NCBI GenBank assembly: GCA_963757115.1 | Contig: CAVWQV010000006.1 | Coordinates: 186,001 to 250,000, forward strand | Length of the DNA stretch: 64,000 nucleotides | From: CAVWQV01 sp963757115 | GTDB lineage: Bacteria; Pseudomonadota; Alphaproteobacteria; Acetobacterales; Acetobacteraceae | Direction: 5' to 3' | Shown here: one piece after another, positions 45,451 to 52,980 of the stretch | Position numbering within the stretch: the stretch's first letter is position 1 | Layout of the letters: the number at the start of each line of letters is the position of its first letter | Notes under the pieces: generated by a model | Seen by the model: only the letters and a program-made list of their open reading frames with translations | The model's database searches: none | What the model was told of the DNA's origin: nothing | Program-made: the position numbers and the translations under genes

Positions 45451-47304
45451 TCAGTTGCCGACGGCGGCGCGGGCTGGCGCATCGTGATCGAGCTCCGGCT
45501 CCCGCGGCGGCAAGCCAGCGAGGTCGGCCTTGGCGTCGGCCAAGCCTTGGGCGACCGCGCGTTCCAGCCAAACCCGCGCCTCGGCCAGATCGCGCTCGCC
45601 GCCGAGGCCACGGGCGAGATAGCGGCCAAGCATCATCTGCGCGTGGCCGTGCCCGCGCTCGGCGGCGGCGCGGAACCAGCGCTGGGCGGCCGGGCGATCG
45701 GTGGGCACATCGTGGCCGCCGCCGTAGAGCGCCCCGGTCGCAAACATCGCCCCGGCGTGACCTTTCTCGGCCGCCTTGGTGAACAATGCGAGCGCCGCGG
45801 CGTGGTCGGGCGGCCCCCCACGCGCGTTGACCAGCATCTCTGCGAGCATCACCTGCGCCTCGACCATGCCGGTCTCGGCCGCGCGGGCGATCCAGCCGCG
45901 GCCCTCCGCCGGGTCGGCGTCCACACCGCGCCCCTCGGCCAGCATCCGCCCAAAAAGATACTGCGCGTTGACCACGCCATCCGCCGCGCGACGCATCCAT
46001 TGCGCGGCCCGGCGTTCGTCGCGCTCGACTCCCACGCCCTCGGCCAGGCAGACGCCATAGTTGAACGCCGCGATGAGGTCGCCCAATTCGGCGGCCTGCT
46101 CGAACCATTCGCGGGTGCGGAGCTGGTCGTCCGGCTCGGCCAGGCCTTTCAGCACCAGATTGCCGAGTTCGGTCTGCGCGGTCCGGTCGCCGAGTTCGGC
46201 GGAGATGCGGAACCAGCGCGCCGCTTCCTGCGGATCCCGCGCGGTTCCGGCGCCGGTCAGGTTCATGAGCCCCATGGCACGCGCGGCCGCGCGATGCCCC
46301 GCCTCCGCCGCACGCCGGAACCAGATCGCCGCCTCGGCGAAGTTGGGCGGGAGCGATCCGCCCTTGGCGTACAGGTCGCCGATCAGCGCGGCCGCCTCCG
46401 GATCGCCGGCCAGCGCGGCGCGGCGCAGCCAGGATTCTCCGGCCGACGGATCGGCCGGCACGCCGCGTCCTTCAAGGAGTGCCAGGCCCCAGCGAGCCTG
46501 GCCGTTGCGGTTGCCCTTCTCGGCAGCCTGCCGGTAGAGCTCGGCCGCCGCCGCCGAATCGCGGACCACTCCGGCGCCGCGCTCCGTCATCATGCCGAGG
46601 AGGTAGAGGGCGGTCGGCAGGCCCGCATCAGCCGCGCGCTTCATCTGTGCCGCGACCTGCTGGTGCTGCGCGTCGTCCTGTGCGTGCGCCGCGAGCGAGA
46701 GCGCATAGCCGAGTGCACCCTGCGGGCACCCTGCCTCCGCCGATTTGGCATACCAGCGAAGTGCTTCGGCCGGATCCCGCATCGCTTCGGGGCCGGAACT
46801 CAGGATGAAGCCCAACACCGCTTGTCCGTCGGCCGACCCGCCCTCGGCGGCGAGCCTCGCCCATTTGGCGGCGCGCTCGAAATCCGGCTCGCTCGTCTCG
46901 TTGGCGGCAAACAGGGTGGCGGCTGCGCCACGATGTTCGACCCCGGCCTCGGCCCCCTGACCATCGCCGGGTCTGGTGCCGCCGAGGCCTTGGGCGAACA
47001 AGGCGGCCAGCACCGCCTGCGCTTCTACGTAGCCCTGGGTGGCCGCCCGCTCTAGCCAGCGCACGCCCTCGAGCCGGCTGAACGGAACCCCCGCCGCCTC
47101 GAGATAGCACCGGCCGAGCCGGAACTCCGCCTCCGCCACCCCGCCGGCAGCGGCACGCGCAAACAACGGGAACGCACGCGCCGGCTGACCCTGCTCGGCG
47201 AGCCGCTTCGCCCGCTCGAGCGATTGGCGGGCCGAGACGAGGCCGGTCAGGCGGTCGGCAAGCGTTCGCTTGGTGCGGATCGGCCCGGTGGGCGCCGGTG
47301 TCAC
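45451..47304 (-). CDS. SEL1-repeat protein
   Basis: A 617-residue protein made almost wholly of SEL1-like repeats of about 36 residues (for example EAALRWYAKSAEAGCPQGAL-type units, AALFAQGLGG, YLLGMMTERGAGVVRDSAAA, YNYGVCLAEGVGVERD-like). About 14 copies run from residue 45 to 595. There is no signal peptide, so it is probably cytoplasmic and acts as an adaptor. The GTG start overlaps the hlyD stop by 4 bp and the next gene is 15 bp away, so it is an integral part of the secretion/glycosylation operon, perhaps recruiting the glycosyltransferase or substrate to the exporter. Confidence 0.9.
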   Translation of the reverse strand: MTPAPTGPIRTKRTLADRLTGLVSARQSLERAKRLAEQGQPARAFPLFARAAAGGVAEAEFRLGRCYLEAAGVPFSRLEGVRWLERAATQGYVEAQAVLAALFAQGLGGTRPGDGQGAEAGVEHRGAAATLFAANETSEPDFERAAKWARLAAEGGSADGQAVLGFILSSGPEAMRDPAEALRWYAKSAEAGCPQGALGYALSLAAHAQDDAQHQQVAAQMKRAADAGLPTALYLLGMMTERGAGVVRDSAAAAELYRQAAEKGNRNGQARWGLALLEGRGVPADPSAGESWLRRAALAGDPEAAALIGDLYAKGGSLPPNFAEAAIWFRRAAEAGHRAAARAMGLMNLTGAGTARDPQEAARWFRISAELGDRTAQTELGNLVLKGLAEPDDQLRTREWFEQAAELGDLIAAFNYGVCLAEGVGVERDERRAAQWMRRAADGVVNAQYLFGRMLAEGRGVDADPAEGRGWIARAAETGMVEAQVMLAEMLVNARGGPPDHAAALALFTKAAEKGHAGAMFATGALYGGGHDVPTDRPAAQRWFRAAAERGHGHAQMMLGRYLARGLGGERDLAEARVWLERAVAQGLADAKADLAGLPPREPELDHDAPARAAVGN

Positions 47305-48725
47305 GGCTCACGCATTCCTTCGGACGCGACCGGGAGCACCTTGGTCATGAGATAGCTCAGCATCGTCCGCTTACCGACCTTGATGTCGGCTGTGATCGGC
47401 ATGCCGGCCGCCACCCGGAACCCTTCCGGCACCCCGTGCAGTTCGACCCGGTCGATCGCGATCCGGGCGCGGTAGAACGGCTCGGTGCTGCTTTGAGCCA
47501 CGGGAACGGCGGACCCGCCAAACTTGCTGCGTTGCTCATCGACGCCCGTGAAGCTGTCGGCGCTGATCGTGCGCACCGTCCCACTGGCTAAACCATACTG
47601 CGTGAATGGGAAGGTGTCGAACTTCAGCGCCACCGGGTCGCCGACATGGACAAATCCGTCGTCGCGCCCGGAGATGTTGGCCTCCACCTCGAGCGGCGCG
47701 TCGGCGGGCACCAGGGTGATGAACTGGTCCCCCGATTGCAGCACGGAGCCTACGGAGACCTTCGCGACGGTCAGCACCGTGGCATCGCGATCGGCGCGCA
47801 ACTCCACCAACTGACGTCGCAGCTGTGCCTTGTTGAGCTGCTCGCGCGCGTCGCTAAGCTTCTGCATCTGTTCCGATAGCTTCTGGGAGGTTTCCGCCTT
47901 CCAGTTCTGCTCGTAACCGTCGCGCTCGGCCTTCATGCCCTCGAGGTCGCGCTGCGCGCCGGCCGCCGTGTCGGCGGCGTTGCTCAGGCCGCGCTCCATC
48001 TCCAGGCGGTTGTCCATTGCGGCGGCCGTGTTGAGCTTGCTGCCGACCTCCAGCTTTTCGAGCTCTCTACGCATCGCCTCCACCTGCAAGGCCACGGTCT
48101 TGCGTTGGCTGTAGGAGCTGGCGTCGGCGATGCTGCGCTGCATGGTGGACATGAGGCTGCTGATCTTCTGGCGATAGGTTTCGAGCTTGAAGCTCCGCTC
48201 GGCCTGGCGCTGCGCGAAGATCGCGGCCTGCAGCGCCATCGCCGGATCAGTGCCGGCGTAGGTGAACGGCCGGCCCTCCGTTTCGGCCTGCAAGCGAGAC
48301 ACCTCGGCCTGTAGGCTGTTCACCTGAGCCGCGAGCGCGCCTACGTCAGCGGCCGCGAAGGTCGGGTCCAACCGCGCCAGCACGTCGCCCGCGTGCACCT
48401 GCTGGCCTTCGGTGACGTTGATGGAACGCACGATCGCGGTCTCTAGCGGCTGCACCACGAGGGTTGCCGTGCGCGACACCACCTTGCCCTGCGCCGTCAC
48501 CACCTTGTCGATTGGCAGCAAGCCCATCACCACCAGGCACGTGAAGAACAGGCTGGTGACGATCCAGATCGTGCTCCGGGCGGTGCGCGGCACGGGCAGG
48601 CTAAGAATGCCGGCCGAGGGCGACTGAAACTCGAGCAGGGCGGGCAGCGTCGGATCTTTCCTCCGTCCGCGCCGGCTCGGGGCGGGGCTAGTCGCCTTGG
48701 GCGAGACTTGGAGCGAGCGCTGCAT
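47301..48725 (-). CDS. Type I secretion periplasmic adaptor (HlyD family)
   Basis: A 474-residue membrane-fusion protein. One membrane segment (about 53-72, IWIVTSLFFTCLVVMGLLP) follows a basic cytoplasmic start. A lipoyl half-motif (VTEGQQVHAGDVLARLDPT) leads into a long coiled coil (about 125-300) and the second half (GSVLQSGDQFITLVPADAPLEVEANIS), then the HlyD C-terminal beta-barrel with GMPITADIKVGKRTMLSYLM, the signature of the family. It overlaps the end of the ABC gene by 38 bp, which makes them an obligate pair. The TolC-like outer-membrane partner is not in the window. Confidence 0.93.
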   Translation of the reverse strand: MQRSLQVSPKATSPAPSRRGRRKDPTLPALLEFQSPSAGILSLPVPRTARSTIWIVTSLFFTCLVVMGLLPIDKVVTAQGKVVSRTATLVVQPLETAIVRSINVTEGQQVHAGDVLARLDPTFAAADVGALAAQVNSLQAEVSRLQAETEGRPFTYAGTDPAMALQAAIFAQRQAERSFKLETYRQKISSLMSTMQRSIADASSYSQRKTVALQVEAMRRELEKLEVGSKLNTAAAMDNRLEMERGLSNAADTAAGAQRDLEGMKAERDGYEQNWKAETSQKLSEQMQKLSDAREQLNKAQLRRQLVELRADRDATVLTVAKVSVGSVLQSGDQFITLVPADAPLEVEANISGRDDGFVHVGDPVALKFDTFPFTQYGLASGTVRTISADSFTGVDEQRSKFGGSAVPVAQSSTEPFYRARIAIDRVELHGVPEGFRVAAGMPITADIKVGKRTMLSYLMTKVLPVASEGMREP

Positions 48726-50925
48726 GGCGATGCCCTTGCGGTTCGAGGTGGCGGTTCTGCTGCAGCCAAAGCTGGCGGTAGATGGAGCAGCGCTCCAGCA
48801 GGACCCGGTGCGGCGCGATGTCGACCACCTTGCCCTTATCGAGCACCAGGATCTGATCGCACTCGGTGAGGGAGGACAGCCGGTGGGTGACGATCACCAT
48901 GGTCCGGTTCCGCCCGATGCGGAGGAGGTTGGCGTTCACCAGGGCCTCGCTTTCCGGATCGAGCGCACTGGTCGCCTCGTCCAGGATCAGGATGCGCGGG
49001 TCGGTGATGAGCGCACGGGCGATCGCGAGACGCTGTCGTTGTCCGCCGGACAGGTTGGGCGAGCCTTCTTCGATGAAGGTCTCGTAGCCGTTCGGCATCC
49101 GCTCGACGAACTCCTCGGCCCCCGCAAGCCGCGCCGCGCGCACCGCGTCCTCTAGCGTGAGGCCAGGTCGGCCAGCGATGATGTTATCGCGGATGGAGCC
49201 GCGGAACAGGAAGTTCTCCTGCAGCACCACGCCGAAACTCTGCCGCAAGTGCCGGAGGTTGATCTCGCGGAGGTCGTTGCCGTCGATCTTTAGGAAGCCG
49301 CTGTAATCGCGGTTAATCCCTTGCAGCAACCGGGTCAGGGTCGATTTGCCCGAGCCCGACCGACCGACCACTCCGAGCATGGTGCCGACCGGGACCGAGA
49401 AGGTAACCCGATCGAGGGCCGGCACCTTCGTGCCGCCATAGCTGAACGTGACATCCTCATAGGACAGCGCGCCCTCGAACTTCGGGCGGAGCCCGCCGCT
49501 GGCCGTGTTGGTCTCCATCGGTCGGTTCAGGACGGAGGCCGCCTCGGCGATGGAGGCCCCAACCTCCTCGTAGTCCTCGATCAGCTTGGCCAAGCCCACC
49601 AACGGCTGCGCCACGCGCATGGACAGCATCATGAACGCGAACAGCCCGCCGACCGCGTAGCCCGTGGTGTCCGACAGCGCCATGTAGGCGCCGATCAGCA
49701 CGACACCGACCGACATGAACCGCTCGATCGGCGTCACGATGGTCTGCGGCCAGTTGGACAGCCGGCCGAAGGCGAGCCGCCACTTGCCGACATCCGCGAC
49801 GCACTCGTCCCACACCGCGCGCCGCTGCGGCTCCAAGGCCAGCGATTTGACGGTTTTTACGCCGAAGATCGTTTCTCCCAGCGCGGAGGCCTTGTGGGTT
49901 TCCGCCAGAACCACCCGGTTGAACACCACGCGCAGGGGCCGGAGATACGCCAGGATCACCAGCATGATCAGCAGCGAGCCCGCGAGCACCATCCAGGCAA
50001 GGGTCGTGTTGAGGTAGAACAGGAACGGCAGCAGCACGAGCAAGGTAATCAGGTCGAGGAAGGTGGTCAGCAGCTTGCCCGTCAGGAAGTCGCGCACCTT
50101 GTACACGGAACTGATCTTGTGCATGGTTTCGCCCGCGGGGTGGCGCTCGAAGTAGTCGAGCGGCAGCCGGAGCAGGCGGGCGAAGATGTGCAAATGCAGC
50201 CTGGTGTCGAGCCGCATTCCCACCACCAGCACGATTAGCCGCCGGGCATACCCGAGCAGCGCTTCGTAACAGGCGGCGATCCCGAGCAGGGTGCCAAGCA
50301 AGGTCAGCGTCGAGTAGCTGTGGTGGGTCAGCACCTTGTCCACCACGGTCATCACCAGCAGCGGTGGGAAGATCGTGAGGAAGCTCAGCGTGAGCGAGGC
50401 CAGGCCGATGTCCCGCAGCGGCCGGTGCTCCCGCATCACGAGGCCCCAAAGCCAGCGCAGGTTGAACGGCGCGTCCTCGTCGGTGATGCCGCGCTGCGAG
50501 CGGATCAGCACCGCCTCGCCCGACCACACCTGCGACAATCGCAGCTGATCGATCGGTACGGCCAAGTCGCTATGAGGGGTCTCGGGGTTCTTGAGAAACA
50601 CGACGTTCTGGGCGGCGTTGACACCCGTGAGGAGGCCCGCGCCGCCATCCTCGAACAACAGCACCACCGGCCCGGCATCCTGCAAGCGCATCAGCTGCTT
50701 CCATTGCAGCCGAACCGCCCGCGCCCACATGCCCGATTCCTGCGCCCAGGAGGAGAGCGCCGCCGCCCCGGGCGCCGCTTCGCCCGGTCCTCCGGCATAC
50801 TCTCCGGGATCGAGCTCGATACCGTAATACCGGGCCGCGGCAATCATCGCCTGCAAGCGGACGTGCACGGGCTGGCGCGTATCCGACTGTGTGTTCTCGG
50901 TCTCAGTGGGCGTGGTGGGCTTCAT
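48688..50925 (-). CDS. Type I secretion ABC transporter with C39-like domain
   Basis: A 745-residue exporter of the HlyB/PrtD kind. The N-terminal C39-like domain (about 15-140) lacks the catalytic cysteine and histidine of true bacteriocin peptidases, as in HlyB, so the substrate is probably exported uncleaved. Six membrane segments (about 155-440) precede the ATPase with Walker A GVVGRSGSGKSTLTRLLQG, signature NLSGGQRQRLAIARALITDP and Walker B ILILDEATSALDPESE. I choose the ATG at 50925 (MKPTTPTETENTQ); an upstream ATG at 51030 would add 35 unlike residues. First gene of the run, 170 bp downstream of a perfect inverted repeat. Confidence 0.92.
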   Translation of the reverse strand: MKPTTPTETENTQSDTRQPVHVRLQAMIAAARYYGIELDPGEYAGGPGEAAPGAAALSSWAQESGMWARAVRLQWKQLMRLQDAGPVVLLFEDGGAGLLTGVNAAQNVVFLKNPETPHSDLAVPIDQLRLSQVWSGEAVLIRSQRGITDEDAPFNLRWLWGLVMREHRPLRDIGLASLTLSFLTIFPPLLVMTVVDKVLTHHSYSTLTLLGTLLGIAACYEALLGYARRLIVLVVGMRLDTRLHLHIFARLLRLPLDYFERHPAGETMHKISSVYKVRDFLTGKLLTTFLDLITLLVLLPFLFYLNTTLAWMVLAGSLLIMLVILAYLRPLRVVFNRVVLAETHKASALGETIFGVKTVKSLALEPQRRAVWDECVADVGKWRLAFGRLSNWPQTIVTPIERFMSVGVVLIGAYMALSDTTGYAVGGLFAFMMLSMRVAQPLVGLAKLIEDYEEVGASIAEAASVLNRPMETNTASGGLRPKFEGALSYEDVTFSYGGTKVPALDRVTFSVPVGTMLGVVGRSGSGKSTLTRLLQGINRDYSGFLKIDGNDLREINLRHLRQSFGVVLQENFLFRGSIRDNIIAGRPGLTLEDAVRAARLAGAEEFVERMPNGYETFIEEGSPNLSGGQRQRLAIARALITDPRILILDEATSALDPESEALVNANLLRIGRNRTMVIVTHRLSSLTECDQILVLDKGKVVDIAPHRVLLERCSIYRQLWLQQNRHLEPQGHRHAALAPSLAQGD

Positions 50926-51308
50926 GGGCCCTGGGCGATGACCGCCCGAAGGCTCTTGTCTGGCATTGTCCACCGGCGAGCCCCTCGAAAGGCGTGCGCG
51001 GAGGCTCGGTAGCGCTCCGCCCCCGTCCACGCGAATGAAAACCGTGGGTCACGCGAACGCGCCCGTGTGCGACGGATCGATAATGTCGCCGGTGGCTTAA
51101 ATCAAATTTAAGCCGTTCCAACCCTGGAACCCGGGCCTCCTCGTCATCACCGCCCCGTGGGCGAATACTGCTAGCGTCCGCGTTGACGCAAGGTAAATCC
51201 TCGCGCCGGCTCGCTCGAGCACTCGCTTGCACCAGCATCACCGGATTGCACGATGCCATCGCCAATGGGACGATAACGCTGGCGATGATCTCGCCTTTCG
51301 GAGCGACC
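50926..51308. other. 383-bp divergent intergenic region
   Basis: This gap lies between the secretion operon (minus) and the GNAT gene (plus). It must hold the promoter of an eight-gene run and of the acetyltransferase. The only clear structure is the 21-bp inverted repeat at 51094-51114, in a short AT-rich stretch. No protein frame with a good start or recognisable sequence was seen, and no tRNA or small-RNA terminator. Confidence 0.5.
51094..51114. promoter_or_regulatory. Perfect 9-bp inverted repeat, probable operator
   Basis: GGCTTAAAT and ATTTAAGCC are separated by CAA. The AT-rich centre stands out against the GC-rich surroundings. It is 169 bp upstream of the secretion ABC gene and 195 bp upstream of the GNAT gene, so it could control either. 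A dimeric regulator of helix-turn-helix type is the likely reader; which one is unknown. It has no T tract and is not a terminator. Confidence 0.45.
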
Positions 51309-51827
51309 ATGGAAATCCGCCCCGCCGCTGAAACCGACTTGCCCGAGATCCAGGCGATCTACGCGCATCACGTCCTGACCGGGACGGGGACGTTCGAGGA
51401 CGTTCCTCCGACCCTCGAGGAGATCACCGAGAGCTTCCGGAGGGGCACCGACCGGGGCTGGGTCTGGCTCGTCGCGACGGACGCGACGGGCGTGCTCGGC
51501 TACGCGTATTTCACGCAGTTCCGCGACCGCTCCGGTTATCGCTTCGCGGCCGAGAACAGTGTTTATATTCGGGACGATGTGCGTGGCCAGGGGGTCGGCA
51601 AAGTGCTGGTCGGCAGATTGGTCGAGGCCGCGGAAGCGCTCGGATTCCGTCAGATGATCGCCGTGATCGGCGATTCGGAGAACGCGGGATCGGTCGGGGT
51701 GCATGCCAGCCTCGGCTTTCGCATCGTCGGCACCTTGCACGCCGCCGGCCTGAAGTTCGGGCGTTGGCTCGATGTCGTATTCATGCAGCGGGCACTCGGA
51801 TCGGGGGACTCGGACCCGCCAGACTGA
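51309..51827 (+). CDS. GNAT N-acetyltransferase, phosphinothricin/methionine-sulfone type
   Basis: A 172-residue acetyltransferase. It begins MEIRPAAETDLPEIQAIYAHHVLTG and has GTFEDVPPTLEEI, the acceptor-site segment of the PAT/MddA family, then VYIRDDVRGQGVGKVLVGRL (acetyl-CoA loop RGQGVG) and VIGDSENAGSVGVHASLGFR. Such proteins acetylate L-methionine sulfone/sulfoximine or phosphinothricin-like amines. The ATG at 51309 follows GGAG by 6 bases; an earlier in-frame ATG at 51183 lacks support. Its closeness to metH may be meaningful (methionine analogues) or chance. Confidence 0.88.
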   Translation: MEIRPAAETDLPEIQAIYAHHVLTGTGTFEDVPPTLEEITESFRRGTDRGWVWLVATDATGVLGYAYFTQFRDRSGYRFAAENSVYIRDDVRGQGVGKVLVGRLVEAAEALGFRQMIAVIGDSENAGSVGVHASLGFRIVGTLHAAGLKFGRWLDVVFMQRALGSGDSDPPD

Positions 51828-51964
51828 GCCCGTTCCGCACGTTTCTCTCTGATGCTCAGCTAGCGGCCGAGCCCGACCGGAGTATCTGGACGACCCCTCT
51901 GCTCCGACGCGCACAGGCGGGTCACGCCAGGGCTTACCCGATCGCCCGGATCTAAGGCCTAGAC

Positions 51965-51980
51965 ATAAAGATATCTTTAT
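51965..51980. promoter_or_regulatory. Perfect 16-bp palindrome, candidate ArsR/SahR-type operator
   Basis: The sequence ATAAAGATATCTTTAT equals its own reverse complement and sits 13 bp before the GTG of the ArsR-methyltransferase gene that leads into metH. It lies in the most AT-rich stretch nearby. ArsR-family dimers bind such palindromes close to the start, so auto-repression and control of metH is the natural reading. SahR, an ArsR-family repressor of the S-adenosylmethionine cycle in Proteobacteria, is the closest known precedent; I cannot verify the motif match here. Confidence 0.65.
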
Positions 51981-51993
51981 ATAAACTGCCGTT

Positions 51994-52971
51994 GTGGATT
52001 CTCTCCTCGCGACACTTCGAGCGGCAGCGGAGCCGACCCGGCTCCGCTTACTCGCGTTGATTGCGCGCGGCGCGTTCTGCGTCACCGACCTGACCGAGAT
52101 ACTCCACCAATCGCAGCCCCGGCTTTCGCGCCATCTCCGGCTGCTGTGCGACGCTGGGCTGCTGACCCGGACCCGGGAAGGGGCCGAGGTCCGGTTCGCG
52201 CTTCCCTCCGGTGATCAGGGCGCGTTGGCCCGTGTCCTCCTGGCCCGCCTGCCGGACGACGATCCAACCCTCGCCGCCGACCGCCGGCACGCCGCCCGTG
52301 TACTCGGCGAACGGGCGCGGGCGGCGTCCGATAGCTTCCGCAGCAGAGGTGCGGATTGGGACGAGATGCGGGCGCTCGACCTGCCCGCCACGGTCGTCGA
52401 GCAAGCGGTGCTTGACCTGCTTCCTTCGGGTGGCATCGACCGGTTACTCGACATCGGCACTGGAACCGGCCGGCTGCTCGAATTGCTGGGCTCCCGCGTG
52501 AGCGACGGCCTGGGCGTGGATGCGAGCAAGTCGATGCTCGCGTTGGCGCGCGCCCGGCTGTCGCGCGCGGGTCTCGGCCATTGCGCCGTCCGGCTCGGCG
52601 ACATGTACCGCCTCCCGCTTGCCGATGCCGCGGTGGACGTCGCGCTGTTGCACATGGTGCTGCACCATGCCGAGGAGCCGGCGGCGGTGCTTGCCGAGGC
52701 CGGCAGGGTGCTCCGGCCGGGCGGCCTCCTGGTGGTCGTGGACCTGGCCGCGCACCGCCGGGCCGACCTCGCCGAGCGCCTCGCCCACCGCTGGCCGGGA
52801 TTCTCGGACGCCACGATGGGTGACCTTCTCGCCAGCAGCGGTCTCGCGCCGGCGGTATCCAGCTCGATACCGGGCCCGCTGGAGGTGCGCCTTTGGTCCG
52901 CCCGGCGGCCCGGGCAAACGGTCCGCCAAATCGTCGCACGCCCGGTCATGCACCCGGCACTGAGCTTCTGA
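51994..52971 (+). CDS. ArsR-type regulator fused to a SAM-dependent methyltransferase domain
   Basis: A 325-residue fusion. Residues 1-75 form an ArsR winged helix (AAAEPTRLRLLALIARGAF, then HQSQPRLSRHLRLLCDAGLL and a beta-wing). Residues 140-260 form a class I methyltransferase fold: LLDIGTGTGRLLELLGSRVS (SAM-binding motif I), GLGVDASKSMLALARARL, and LLHMVLHHAEEPAAVLAEAGRVLRPGG. No metal-binding cysteine pair of ArsR/SmtB type is visible, so the ligand is more likely SAM or S-adenosylhomocysteine. GTG start, 13 bp after the palindrome; metH follows 9 bp after its stop, so both are one transcript. Confidence 0.85.
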   Translation: MDSLLATLRAAAEPTRLRLLALIARGAFCVTDLTEILHQSQPRLSRHLRLLCDAGLLTRTREGAEVRFALPSGDQGALARVLLARLPDDDPTLAADRRHAARVLGERARAASDSFRSRGADWDEMRALDLPATVVEQAVLDLLPSGGIDRLLDIGTGTGRLLELLGSRVSDGLGVDASKSMLALARARLSRAGLGHCAVRLGDMYRLPLADAAVDVALLHMVLHHAEEPAAVLAEAGRVLRPGGLLVVVDLAAHRRADLAERLAHRWPGFSDATMGDLLASSGLAPAVSSSIPGPLEVRLWSARRPGQTVRQIVARPVMHPALSF

Positions 52972-52980
52972 GGAGGAGCG

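Noticed and set aside
52972..52980. Cobalamin riboswitch before metH
   Set aside because: Only 9 bp separate metH from the upstream gene, and no B12-box-like structure was seen in the 166 bp before that gene.
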